DNA from: Chara braunii
Lineage: Eukaryota; Streptophyta; Charophyceae; Charales; Characeae
Length of the DNA stretch: 40,148 nucleotides
Assembly: GCA_003427395.1 (NCBI GenBank)
Contig: BFEA01000009.1
Location: forward strand, 1,466,721 to 1,506,868
Direction of reading: 5' to 3'
Each line of letters begins with the position of its first letter. The stretch's first letter is position 1. This document shows, one piece after another, positions 10,735 to 21,302 of the stretch. A model generated the notes under the pieces. It made no database searches. It was not told the origin of the DNA and worked only from the letters and a program-made list of their open reading frames with translations. A program made the translations under genes and the position numbers.

Positions 10735-11050
10735 CCCTTCAGTATCCGACCCATAACTTTATGTTGCGAGATTCAGATAGGTATCACGCGCTGGATGTTT
10801 GTATAAGAGTCGCGCGAGCGCATGGCCTCCTCGTATCGGCCAGCCATGCGGGCATTCGCAAGTATTCGCGTTGATGGAGTACTATGTGGTACCCGTTACC
10901 GCACGGACCTTGGTCATCTCGAGGGTCGTGTTCGACACTCAAGTGTCGGCTGACAAGCGCTTTGAGGGGTTACCTTCTCGGCGCTAGACAACTGCCAGTC
11001 ACGGTTGACGACCACACCCTCTTCTGCACCCTGAGCAGTGGGGTTGAGTA
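10735..11050 (+). promoter_or_regulatory. TATA-containing repeat, first of a diverged pair
   Basis: Starts near GACCCATAACTTTATG, has TTGTATAAGAG about 50 bp on, then ACTATGTGGTACCC, CAAGTGTCGGCTGACAAGC and CTCTTCTGCACCCTGAG. The same elements recur in the same order at 11370-11665. Spacing, a TATA box and duplication suggest ancient LTR or promoter copies; this is inference. Confidence 0.45.
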
Positions 11051-11067
11051 GGCAGTTTTAGGTTTGT

Positions 11068-11111
11068 CGTGGTAGCCAACCTCAAAGGGTTTGACCTTGA
11101 CGGCTACCACG
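11068..11111. repeat. Hairpin with 10-bp stem
   Basis: CGTGGTAGCC (11068-11077) pairs with GGCTACCACG (11102-11111). The right arm keeps the hairpin with one change (GGCTGCCAC), so it survives in both copies. Confidence 0.7.
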
Positions 11112-11369
11112 GACTACAACGTCCAACCATGAAAACTTTAAGGTGAAAACAACTGCAGATAGTCTAATAGCCGTTCCGAATGGAAAGGGTAGGCTAACGC
11201 GAAGGATGCGTGCAGGTAATGCCCAAACTTAGACCCATAGGCAGCCCGACGTTTGAGACGTTGGAGGCTCGTACGCGGGCCCCCATTGGCCGACTAGGAC
11301 TGATACCCTGCCCATGCGTCGTTTCGCGCTGCCGAAACTTGGGTGTACTGGCCATAACATGTTTTTGTC

Positions 11370-11665
11370 CTCCTCGCTTGACCTATAACTTTTGAGCGTG
11401 GAAATCGGTAAATGCTGCACGTGTGGGTTAGTATAAAACCGTGCGGACGCAGAACCTACGCATACCGACCAACAATGCGGTTTTGTGTAAGCAATCGTGA
11501 TGTCGGCGCACTATGTGGTGCCCATACCCGAGTGATCTCTTTTGGGCCATGGGGTCGCTCTCAGCGCTCAGGCGTCGGCTAAAGCGCGCGCTAAGGGGGG
11601 TGGCCCTTTAGCGAGCACAAGACCGGCCTGAGGGTCTTACCATCTTCTGCACGCTGAGGTGCCCC
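11370..11665 (+). promoter_or_regulatory. TATA-containing repeat, second of a diverged pair
   Basis: Starts near GACCTATAACTTTTG, followed by TTAGTATAAAACC, CACTATGTGGTGCCC, CAGGCGTCGGCTAAAGC and ATCTTCTGCACGCTGAG. Clearly related to 10735-11050 but much diverged (I judge near 60%, not computed). The offset is about 635-640 bp. Confidence 0.45.
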
Positions 11666-13257
11666 AAAGGGCGCAGGGTGAGATGGTCCATAGGGCAGGA
11701 AGGGATTTGGAGCGGTGGTGAGTTGTCTTGCGCATCACCAGGGACACGCTAATTCTTCCGCCTGGAACTTTATCGTTCCACCAAAATAATCTTCAAAAAG
11801 GAAAAGAGTACTTGACGTTCGCAGGGGAAAATATGAACGCCTGCCGGACTGAGTTGCTGGGGGACAACTCCTCCTCCTTGCGGCGCTTCTGTTTCCATGG
11901 GATAGCAAGTAAATCAATGTCCTGGGCAAAAACCTTGAACTCTCAGCCTGGGACTAACGTCCGACCTAATAAAATCTTTGAATAGAAAAGAATGTAAGCG
12001 GGTGGTCGCGTAGCCCTATGAGGGTTACCCGAGCGTGCGCTTACTCTGACTGTCACACTATCAGAGAGGGGAAAAAACAGTCACACTAAAACCAAAGGTT
12101 GTGGGGTGGTTCACTCTCACGACAATTGTGTGGTTTGCCCATCTGACTCCAACATAATCACTCTACAAGACTCAATCGAGAGTCTTCCATACATATCTGC
12201 ATTCATACGCACAACATTCAAACAACATCACACACACTAAAGGGGTCAATTTTTCAACCTCCTGCAGCTCACACCCTGCCTCAAGCACACGAGCCCAACC
12301 ATTTCCCCACCAGCCCTCAACAAAAATACTCAGTCTTTAAGAAATGACCATTTATAAAGAAACTTGGTGAAAAGCTCAAAGACAACACATAAATCTAGGC
12401 AAGGGCCAAGGCCTTAGGTTGAGGGGNAGGAGGAGTCGGAAAGTTGAGTCGTAAACCGACGAATCGGCAACCGACCTGTTATCAGTGATAACAGAAGAGT
12501 GATCCTTTTGGAGAATCAAGCTGAACAAATCAAGCCTTCACGCGAAACACGGAAACCTGCACCACAGTACAGACCAAGAAGAAACACTACTGTGTTTGTG
12601 CCAAGCAAGGAGAATACTCTCTAGGTTGTAGCCTAGCTCCTCTACTAGTACCAAGCCACTGAACGACTTCTCTAACTAGGGTAAATTTGCTAAGTAGCCC
12701 GTAGTTGAAAAATATTCTAACCCCTCAAATTTCGCGAAATTTCGGCAGCGCTTTCCGCAGGAAGAGTGCGCTTTCAAAATTTCTATGAGTCCCAAAATGA
12801 CGAATTCTTTCAGATTTGTAGAAATTTCGTCAGCGCTTCTCGTAGGAACAGGAGGCTGTTAAGATTTATACAAGGCTGAAAGACAAAAAGACAAAGCAAG
12901 CTATACTTGGGACTATCTTCTGACACCTGCTTGATGACTTAGAATCAATAATAGCCCGCACAACCTCTTATATGAGATGGTGAGCTAACCCTGATTCTAA
13001 CTCCTAGCGTGGTCAGTCCTATCTTCATCCCAAGTTCTTCCTCCCATCATCCATCTTATCTACCTATGACTCCAACGCTTGACGAGCGTCTAAAGCAACT
13101 AGCCTATCGAAAAGACGCCCCATAGTGAGAGCCCACAAGCATGCATAAACAAACATTTCTCACAATCCACATAAGTTTAACCCAAGTAGTTCGTTAGATT
13201 ATTCAGGGTTTTGTCCCTTAGTAGACCCCCTTACCTGTGGCATAAGATCAGACAACA
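11666..13257. other. Non-coding stretch of the left arm with palindromes
   Basis: No gene recognised. Two notable palindromes, both kept in the right arm: TGTTATCAGTGATAACA (12477-12493) and the perfect 16-mer AAATTTCGCGAAATTT (12727-12742). A partial direct duplication joins about 12732-12785 and 12823-12875, each with GAAATTTCG, CAGCGCTT and AGGAA in order. One N is present at 12427. Confidence 0.5.
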
Positions 13258-14208
13258 CCCTAACTTAAGGGTATGTCCAACATGCCTAAGTAAACCAGTA
13301 AAAGTATGCACAACTGGGTTGCCCTAACTTAAGGGTATGCCCAACACCACACGAACTCTAGTCATAAAACATATGACCAGACCGCCCTAACTTAAGGGTA
13401 CGTCTAACTTCTGCTTAACGGACGACATAAAGCATAAACTAGACTGCCCTAACTTAAGGGTATGCCTAGTCAGCTTTAGATAAGGTTACATAGGGCAAAG
13501 GATTAGGCTGCCCCAACTTAGGGGGTGTGCCTAACATTCCTAAAACACGTACGAACGACGAATGGTCAGACCGCCCTAACTTAAGGGTACATCTAACCTA
13601 CATAACATCAACCATAAGAGCATATCACTAGGCCGCCCTAACTTAAGGGTACGTCGAGCTAGCTTAAACAAGTTAAGGTACATAAGACAATACGACCAGG
13701 CCGTCCTAACTTAAGGGTATGCCTGATCTGCCTGAACAAGGTACAAACGACGTATGACTAAGTTGCCCTAACTTAAGGGTACGCTTAATCTCCGTAACGA
13801 CAATATATGAGAACAACCATTGGTATACTTACACAAATTTTATATGTTTCTCTCTTATTCGGCAGATGATCAGACCTACCCAACTTAGGGAGACATCCAA
13901 TCCTGCCTTGTGTTTAGAAGAGAAAATACAAGAAGATTTATACTAACTCTCTTCACCTTTGTCTTATTACGAGCATAGGGCTGAACCGCCCTAACTTAAG
14001 CGTACGCTCAGCCTGCCCAGGTTACTTTCATTATATTCTCCACTTACTTTTCTTTTCTTCTTGTTGTACCTGACTTACTGACTGACTTTCCCAACTTAGG
14101 GTGCCCGGTCTGCTAGATGGTATAGGTTCGTATAATATATATCAAATCTCTATATTTCGGTTGACCATTTTGTTAATGGCTTATGACTGAGCTGCCCTAA
14201 CTTAAGGG
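13258..14208 (+). repeat. Phased hairpin array with covarying stems
   Basis: Core CCCTAACTTAAGGG (stem CCCT/AGGG, loop AACTTA) or close variants start at 13258, 13322, 13385, 13447, 13511, 13574, 13636, 13704 and 13766, then at about 13878, 13989, 14089 and 14195. Spacing is 62-68 bp in the first nine and about 100-112 bp in the rest. Bases outside the core differ between units but remain complementary: AGAC/GTCT (13385), TTAGGC/GCCTAA (13511), CAGGC/GCCTG (13704), TAAG/CTTA (13766), GGCTGA/TCAGCC (13989). Even the core changes in a paired way at 13511 (CCCC/GGGG). Weaker relatives continue to about 14480. Function unknown. Confidence 0.85.
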
Positions 14209-16318
14209 TATGTTCGGCCTTATGCCCGTGTCCCCCTCAGAAGAAACATACACAGAACTGGGTCTACGCAACTTAGAATATTCCCAACTCTATCTTCAGC
14301 AACCTAAAAGAAACATCAGGATTCTGAGTCCTCCCAATTTAGGGCGCCCATCCTCCTGTAAAGAAACCCAGAAAGAAACAAGTGACTGGACCGTCCAACT
14401 TAGGATAGGCCCAACCCAAAAAGATCATACAGTCAGCCCAGCAAAAATAAATAAAACATAGCACTGAGCCCACATCAACTTAGAGGAGCTCAGCCTTGGG
14501 TTGACCCGGTTAAACACATGCAAAAGACCTTCATCCAACCTTCACCCAGTTCATTCTGGCTGAATTCTCTTAAGGGATAATATCTGATTCCTCACATGCA
14601 ATTGTTGATTACCTTTCACAACGCATGTCCTGACATACATAATAATAAAGGTAATATTCTCACATAGCCATATTCAGATAACCCAGGGGATAACAAATAG
14701 GGGAAGGGCTCACACGCGTCAGACGAAGTTATACGTAAGTGTTCCCTGCCTCTAGAACCCCGCCTGGGTCCCGGCAGAGCTCCCTCAATCGGTCGGTGGA
14801 CCTCCCACAAGGTCTTGATGCAAACCTACGGGTTGCAGTCCCGCCTGCCGCCTTCCTCTCGTAACCTTAAACTAGACTGAGAGTAAGAAGGATAAAAGTA
14901 AAAATATTTTAGACTCTCATATACAAGAGGGGTGCGCTCAGACTCGCCGGAAAGGGTCTTGTAGTCTTGATTCGCCTGAGGGCCCCCGCAATGGCGGCCA
15001 ATGACACGCAGCAGAATTAGCCGAGTCTCGATCAGAATGTAGAATACCGGTCCCCTGACGACTCTTTAAACAGCAGTAGCCGTCCTGCTGTAAAGAGGAA
15101 CAACTCCGGTATACCACTGCAGCAACCTGAAAAAGTTCCACCAGCGATTAGCCTGCAAAAGCAGCCCCCAAAAAGAACAGTAATGATACAGCCACTGTAG
15201 CAGCGACATGCGATGCGCATAGCAGTAGTCTACAGTGGGAACAGTGCCCCGTTCAGTAGCTGTGCCTAAAGTAGTGCCGGGTACAGTAACAACACCCAGC
15301 CTTTGTGTGACAGCAGCTCACTCCACCAGGAATCGACACTTTGGCCGCATGGTAGGTACTCGACCGATATGCAGCTAGACGCAGAACAAAATGTAGCAAG
15401 CCTTGCCAGTCTGGTACGACGTCTGGGCACCGCGATAAGCTGTAGAGCGCACAACAGCCGAAACCACCGAACCTGAAAGCATCGTTGTATGGTTAGCATT
15501 TAGTAGTAGCTACAGCCTGCTGGGATCCCCCACTGAAATTTACTGTGTGCACCAGCCTAAACCAGTCGTGTTGTACTTCGAGACAAGGTACTGCAAAGCT
15601 CAGTACAGAACCTTGTGCCAGACACAACAGTATCGGGACTCCGACAACAGCGCCTAGGATCACTGCAGCCCTGCCCACACACACATCAATAGCTTCCTGT
15701 ATACTATAACCATAATACTTCTGGCTACAACAACCTCATTGCTCCAACGTAGTATGTGATGCACAACACAGCAACGAACAGTGATGCGCTGAATAAGTGC
15801 GCAACAAGATACCTAGTACATTTTTGTAACAAGGACAGAACCAGAATACGGGGTACTCAGCGAGCCAGCACTGCGCAACAGCTTGCGGCGACGCACAGCG
15901 AACGACAGTACCGTACCTTCGCAGCCCACAGGAAACACAGTAGACTTGGCCATAAACGACGCAACAACAGCTGCGCGCCGACACCGCATCCAGGCTGAAC
16001 ACCCGCACATGCGATTGTCGACTACACAGCTCAATGGTTATACCGACGGAGGTCAACTAACCAGACTCGTTCACAAGCTGTATTCGAACTGGAGATCGGA
16101 CATAACCGAACCTTAACCCCTCAATCCCTTAAGTACCTACTGTTTCCAACGTGCTACCCAGCCAAACTCTCCATCTGATAACGACTCCCCTGCCTGTGCA
16201 CCCGAGGCTGTTCAAACGCTTTGCCTGTCGAACCGCTGCATGCCTCCACCAGCATCCTTCCTGATTTCTCTACTCAGACATACTGTCGGGCCCCATCCCG
16301 CATCGCAAGTTCACGTCG

Positions 16319-16530
16319 GTAAGTACCCTCTCTTCTCTCCCTCCTTTCCTACTCTCGATCTTTCTCTCTCCCTCTCTCTCCCTCCGTGTTGTGTTGCGTG
16401 ATCTCACCGCCTACNCCTACCTCAACATGAGAGGGCCGTCATCAGCCAAGATGGGGTCTCAACGACGAACTGCACCGAACCTACAAGCAACAGCGCAATC
16501 ACCCCGCATACCACGTCGATCGCTGTAAGT
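16319..16530 (+). promoter_or_regulatory. Two donor-like splice sites (copy B)
   Basis: GTAAGT at 16319-16324 and 16525-16530 flank a CT-rich run, as in copy A. An N lies at 16415. Confidence 0.3.
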
Positions 16531-17073
16531 GTCAAGCTCACAATGAGTGATGGCTACCACCAGAACGATGCCCCTCCCCGCATAGCCACCGGAACGGTGG
16601 TAGCGGACACCGAAGGGCGTGGTCGATTTTGGGACTTCGTCACCGGTCCTGAGCAGCCGCGCGATCACCCCATCAAATCGACGGATTCGCCAATCACGCT
16701 AGATGAGGATGAACCTTTCTACGAATCATGGGCGGGTACACTGTCAATTCCAAGCCGAAACTGCCGTGCACCCATGCCCCGCAGTTCAACACCCCTGCTA
16801 TTCGTCAGGCACGCTTAGGCAGACGAGGATGGAACTTCTACTATAAGACGGTTGAATGCACATCATACAATATGGCCTCCTATGTTCTGGATTCGGATGA
16901 ATCTTTCGCTGAATCGTGGAACGATTCATCCACCCATTTCTCAAGCTACTATACCCGCCTCTGACTTTTGTAGTGATCGATCCGCTGCACCAATCCCGAC
17001 TCTAACTACACCACGCAGCTCGCCCTGCCCAAGAGCCCCCGATCACGCACAGCTCCTATCATTCGCCTGTTAA
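16450..17073 (+). pseudogene. Decayed coding block 1 of repeat R (copy B)
   Basis: Same unknown protein as 2514-3239. One frame (16543-16818) keeps FWDFVTGPEQPRDHP and LDEDEPFYESWAG; a different frame (16728-16964) keeps LDSDESFAESWNDS. The part matching LPAKSFREAIGRAF in A is removed by the deletion near 17045. Confidence 0.4.
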
Positions 17074-17269
17074 ACTCTATCCAGTAACACTAGAAGCTAA
17101 CATCATAATCTGACTCACAGCTACCAAAAACCCCCGTTTATCACTTCGTTTCCCTCGATTTCGTCAGGAGTCGAGCGAGAAATCGTTTTGCTCGTTTTCT
17201 GCCATGACCTCTTCTGCCATCTCTCCGCGCACACAACTTCTCTCTAACCTCTCGTTCTACTAACTCTCA

Positions 17270-18111
17270 TGCTAACCCGCTTGAGTAGTTGGGGTCGCCC
17301 ACCCCAGAAACCCCAAGCTCAGTCCTCCACTCGCCCGATTTCATTCTGGAGTGGTCGAGTTCTGAACCTTCCTCCTCACAGTTCTCAGCTTCCCGCTCAC
17401 CACGTTCGTCTCCACTTTTGAGTGCACCTGGCGCCGACCCCCGTCCAGGTTCACTCTCTCCCTTCTGCTCCATCCGATGGCTTCGTCCTCAGAGCCTCTT
17501 TTTCCATCTCCATCTCCCCGGTCCGATGCTCCCTCTCCTTCGCCCCCTCCGTCTGCCGTATCTCCCTAGTGCCTCTCTTCGTTCGCTCTTCTTCACAGGT
17601 TAGCGCAGCCCACCAGGCCGTAGCTCCCTCATCAGCGCAGCAGATCGGTACAAAAGCTCGGACTATCCTACAACAATCCTCAAAGGGAACAACCACTAGG
17701 CAATTCGATTAGTCTTTCGTCCCTATACCCACGCCCGTCTCTTCGCCATTCCCAACTCTGAACGCACCTGGTGCAAAACCCTGTCCAGGTTCATTCTTCT
17801 GTTATTGTTGTCTCTGCTCTCGTTGTGCAGCGCTCTCCTGCGCTCTCTCTTTCTCCTCTAATCCTCCCTCTCACTACTTCTCCCCCACTAGTCTGCGCCG
17901 GACAGCACTCACCATGGCAAACGAAGATAGAGCTCGGCCCCTCTACTTATGCGAGTCAGCCTCGTGCAGGGGCCAAGCTAATCTTCCCTGTATCGTTCTA
18001 ATTTTAACGGATGTCCCGAAGGACTGTACCAAGGCAACAGTTCGTGGTGTATCCACCGGACTAGGCCGCTGGGCCCCACCGCAGGTCCCAAAGGAAAAAA
18101 TAAAAAATTAG
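17270..18111 (+). pseudogene. Decayed coding block 2 of repeat R (copy B)
   Basis: Ser/Pro-rich frames over C/T-rich sequence, then the conserved ATG at 17914 (MANEDRARPLYLCES) with a 65-codon open frame running to 18111. Followed by an A/T-rich tract (about 18096-18145). Family unknown; may be non-coding leader. Confidence 0.25.
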
Positions 18112-18250
18112 GAAAAAATTAAAAATTAAAATTAAAATTAAAACTTAGAGATAGAAAATAGTAAAGAAGAAAAACGGGTGGGGGAGGAGCCCGCTAGTAC
18201 TTGGTGCTTTCTCCCGGGCCCGCGGCCGACTCCCCTCAGCAAAACCAAAG

Positions 18251-18818
18251 GGGATAGTCCCGCGAAACCCTCAACCCCTTGATTCACTTCAAAGTTCGCT
18301 CCTCCACTGCTTTGCTGCTCGCTGCAGGTCTCGATCCCCGGATCTGCCTCGTGAAAGTCCAGTGACGTAACCTATAAGGCTAAGCCCAAGCCTGACACAG
18401 CTGCATGCCAACTTCGCTATAAAGAGTATTTTCAGCTAGGTCGGTCAGCAGCAGCGTGCTATAGACCATCAGTTGACTCATTGCCTGCGCCTCAGGCCCT
18501 CTAATGCCGCACTTGGCTGGCTAGGGGGCAAGGCTCCACTTGGCCCACCACGCATGCCTGCTCTGCTACGGTACGGCTGNGGGTCGTGCCTCNCATAACC
18601 NCCACGACGCCCCTTTTCCGCCNTCCTGCCNAAGAAGCCCCGACCGTTGCTCTAGTTTGTTCCATCCTTANTGGGCTTCCGCGGCGGCCCNTGCTANTGC
18701 CNNAGCATGGTCAACCTANTGCCTGCGAATATTTTGCACGGCGCCGCTCTGAACGTCGGCCTCTAGTAAGTCAGACAACATCCTCCCCTAGTCACATGCT
18801 TACCTGGTCAACGCGACG
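18251..18818 (+). other. 568-bp block with 11 N, exact mirror of 28593-29160
   Basis: N occurs at 18580, 18593, 18601, 18623, 18631, 18671, 18691, 18697, 18702, 18703 and 18719. Each has a partner N in copy C with coordinates summing to 47411. I found no base difference between the blocks; the first differences are at 18250 and 18819. Copy A has defined bases at all these sites. Confidence 0.95.
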
Positions 18819-19035
18819 TTGCCCGTAACTTTGCCCGTGCGTGCGAGGCTGCGACTGCCTCAGAAAATGTAGCCTGGCCCTTACTTGGTTCGGCTAACGC
18901 GTGCCCGGAAAGTGCATGCTCACACACTCTGTAATCAACATAAATGGGATGCGCCCCCAGGTATCGCCAGGCGCGTTCTTCCTGTAAGCTGCAAATATGT
19001 GCCCAAATACCGTTGTAAGGGTGTTCGGGCCGACA

Positions 19036-19550
19036 ACGTATAGTGACAATTGCAGTTAGAAATTTGTGGATCTTGGTGGCATAGAGTATCTTAGGCAATG
19101 TTGTGCATACTTGATATCATTAGGGTAGGTTGGTACCCATATCAGTACAACTTTGCATGCCCATATACTCGAGCAAGAATCTTTTGTACTTGACACAAGC
19201 ACTAAGCTACCTTAGTTGTCATGACAGTGTCAGATTACGCTCGCGTTAGGAAATGGCCTATTAAAGGTCAAAGTTTGACGTTCTAGCATCAATCCTCTTT
19301 GGACACAATTCGAATCTTTAAGAGGTGAATGAGCTTTGATTGTATGGGTCATTGTTATTTGATGATGTGAGGATTGTTCGAGAATAAGAAACGTCTCAGT
19401 TATGCATTTGCGTATTTTAGCGTGTATAATGACAGCTTTGGCCAACACCGTTTTGATTTTAATATTTCAGGTGATTAGAGAACGATTTGTCTGTCTGATG
19501 CAGCTAAGGATGAGTGAGGCGACATCAATATTGCTAAGCGAATTTCATTG
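19036..19550. other. Inner tail of the left inverted-repeat arm
   Basis: Present only in the two arms, beyond the edge of R. Moderately A/T-rich; no gene recognised. It ends at AATTTCATTG where the second gag fragment begins. Confidence 0.6.
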
Positions 19551-20224
19551 TTGGGCAACAACATCCTCTACCATCTTCTGAAACTCTCTTCCGTCACTCG
19601 TCGTGGCATCCAAAGCCTTCCTCTTCTTCCTAGCCTGTCGCATTTGGAAGATGTCTACTTGGTTCATCTCTCCCTCTAACACGCCTCATTTTATGGCAGC
19701 CCAAGTCAACTTCTTCCCTGGCGCAGCCTTCTTGGTTAGCGCAAAGGCCTCCCAATTCTTGAAGTGCCCCAGGAAGGTTGCACACTGCTCTTCTTCAACC
19801 AATCCTGGAACTTTTCTTGCCATCTTCTCGAATGTCGTCACGAAAACCCCCACCGTGGAGAACTCATCTCTCTGCAACATTTCCAGGTCTGTCTTCATCA
19901 GCAGACCATCCCCTAGCTTGAAGCGCCTTTGCATCCCTCCTTTGAACTTGGCCCAATCTCCTCCTAATCCGACAATCACTTTCATTATCTCGGGCCGGAT
20001 CTCCCACCAGATATATCTGGGCAGAGACTTGAACTTATCTTCCTCAGGTACCTCGGCTGTAACTTGTTCCAACAGCTCCAACCATTTAGACACCTTTTCC
20101 CCTTTAAACAGGAAGAGGTCAACTTTTGGCACTTGTAGTCGTGTCAGCTTTCTTTTCAAATAGCTTTGACGAAATCCTCCGACGTAGCAGCCGGGTCTCA
20201 CTCGATTCCATCGGCGTCCGACAT
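19551..20224 (-). pseudogene. gag: Second Ty3-type gag fragment (N-terminal part)
   Basis: ATG at 20224 (MSDADGIE, then a TGA), a frameshift, then a good frame from about 20160 leftward: SKWLELLEQV, KFKSLPRYIWW, DWAKFKGGMQRRFKLG, FVTTFEKMARKVPG. It keeps 189 bp (63 codons; FLGHFKNWEAFALTKKAAPG region) that the gag relic at 7703-9894 lacks. The fragment stops abruptly at 19551, the edge of the inverted-repeat arm, so the C-terminal two thirds including the knuckle is absent. Same protein, leader, PBS and LTR order as the first relic. Confidence 0.85.
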
Positions 20225-20540
20225 TTTTACCTTTTTTTTTGCCAACCAACCTGTTAGGAAAAAGATAGCCCATCAGACAGTTTGTCAAGTTCTAAGGGAC
20301 TTGTCATAATTCTTATCCAGCCATTTCACCTCTAAGTTCAGCCAATCGCTCTACTATTAGTTACTCAAAACCTCAGACACCACCTTAAGCCGCATTTCTA
20401 ATCACTTAGTCTTATTATTACCTCATACACAATCCTCTTATATAAGAAAATCTAAACCATAAGCTTGTGTCGTTTTGCCTAGATCATCAGCCTGCACTTA
20501 ACCTGGGTTCGTTCTCTTAAGGACCCCGGTAGGCAGTCGA

Positions 20541-20560
20541 GATCGCCGGCAACGGCGCCA
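20541..20560 (-). promoter_or_regulatory. Primer-binding site of second gag element
   Basis: Minus strand TGGCGCCGTTGCCGGCGATC, one change from the tRNA-Asp match at 10211-10230, two bases inside the LTR edge. Confidence 0.85.
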
Positions 20561-20562
20561 CC

Positions 20563-20745
20563 TGTTGAGTGCATCGGTCCCGCACGGGGACCTTCTCGGC
20601 CGCGTCACGCAGGATTTTGCAGGACTTGTCACGGAGAGCGTTTGCCACTCCGACCGAGTGCGCCAGCCGTATCTCTCGCAAACCCCTACGACAGGACCAG
20701 GTCGCGCAAGGCACGGCTCAACTCCACCTACGGGAGCTGTCACCA
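20563..20745 (-). repeat. 5' LTR (183 bp) of second gag element
   Basis: Same length as 10233-10415, no indel, about 15 substitutions (roughly 92% identity). The outer flank is TGACG. No 3' partner in the window. Confidence 0.85.
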
Positions 20746-20805
20746 TGACGGTGCCTCGCTACGGAGAAGAACACGTCATTGGCAAGCAAAGCACTGAGGC
20801 GCGGG

Positions 20806-21222
20806 ATGGCGACCCCTCTTGAAGTGACAACTACCCCTTCATCTTCCCTAGGCTCTTCGACCTACCCGTCAATCCCTCACTCCCCCCCTAGGCTATCCCT
20901 GGATTCCTGATTTTTCTACACCTTGCCTATAATATCGGACCGGGGGCACTCACACCCCGGAGGACCTAGTTTTATCTCATGGGTACGATGCGGCCAGTGC
21001 CACGTGATCTGGTCCCACGGATATTGCGTTAGGGAGAAGGAGGGCAACTGTCCCAATTGCCGAACGAACCAAGTACCCATAGAGAAATGGTATACAAAGG
21101 CTATGACAGAAAATGGACTTTTGCCAAGTGTCCGTAGAGCAGAGGTCTGGACGGATCTTATCCTGTTGAAGAGACGCGAGGGACACCCGCTGGCGGAGCT
21201 TACCAAGGCGAAATGTCGGTGA
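20806..21222 (+). pseudogene. Zinc-finger-like ORF just upstream of integrase
   Basis: An ATG at 20806 opens a Ser/Thr/Pro-rich 34-residue frame ended by TGA (20908-20910); the same frame then runs to TGA at 21220-21222. The second part contains cysteines and a histidine in the pattern C-x2-C-x5-H-x2-C-x7-C-x2-C (about 20986-21060, ending CPNCR), like half of a RING finger or a zinc ribbon, followed by WTDLILLKRREGHPLAELTK, which resembles the helical linker before an integrase. It sits directly before the integrase ORF on the same strand, in another frame. It is either a decayed pol segment between RNase H and integrase or a separate exon. Confidence 0.45.
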
Positions 21223-21302
21223 GTCACGGAGCGAGATCATGATTATCGTTGGCAGGAATCAGCCTTGCAAAAACAAGAAGACAATGACAAGAGCGGGTCT
21301 AG

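Larger units (their letters stand above)
14041..19035 (+). repeat. Repeat R, copy B
   Basis: Direct copy of 68-5682 without its 463-bp insertion, and inverted copy of 28336-33450. Relative to A and C it lacks about 120 bp near 17045 and about 44 bp near 18885. The span 14490-16300 shows no convincing gene on either strand; minus-strand Cys-rich frames there are not kept intact between copies. Confidence 0.85.
10416..19550 (+). repeat. Left arm of ~9.1-kb inverted repeat
   Basis: The whole stretch reappears reverse-complemented at 27821-37054. Coordinate sums of matching bases drift only from 47371 (inner end) through 47411 to 47467 (outer end), so indels are few. Point differences are frequent enough to show at least partly independent histories, except in one block with zero differences. 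Contents in order: pol tail, paired TATA repeats, palindromes, hairpin array, repeat R copy B and a 515-bp tail. Confidence 0.9.

Noticed and set aside
13258-14208. CRISPR-like look of a conserved short repeat at ~63-bp spacing
   Set aside because: The conserved core is only about 14-17 bp, the flanks are partly complementary rather than unique spacers, the context is eukaryotic retroelements, and no cas-like gene is present.
14938-16116. Many short Cys-rich minus-strand ORFs in R
   Set aside because: Frames and stops are not conserved between copies A, B and C, and no motif is shared with known proteins.
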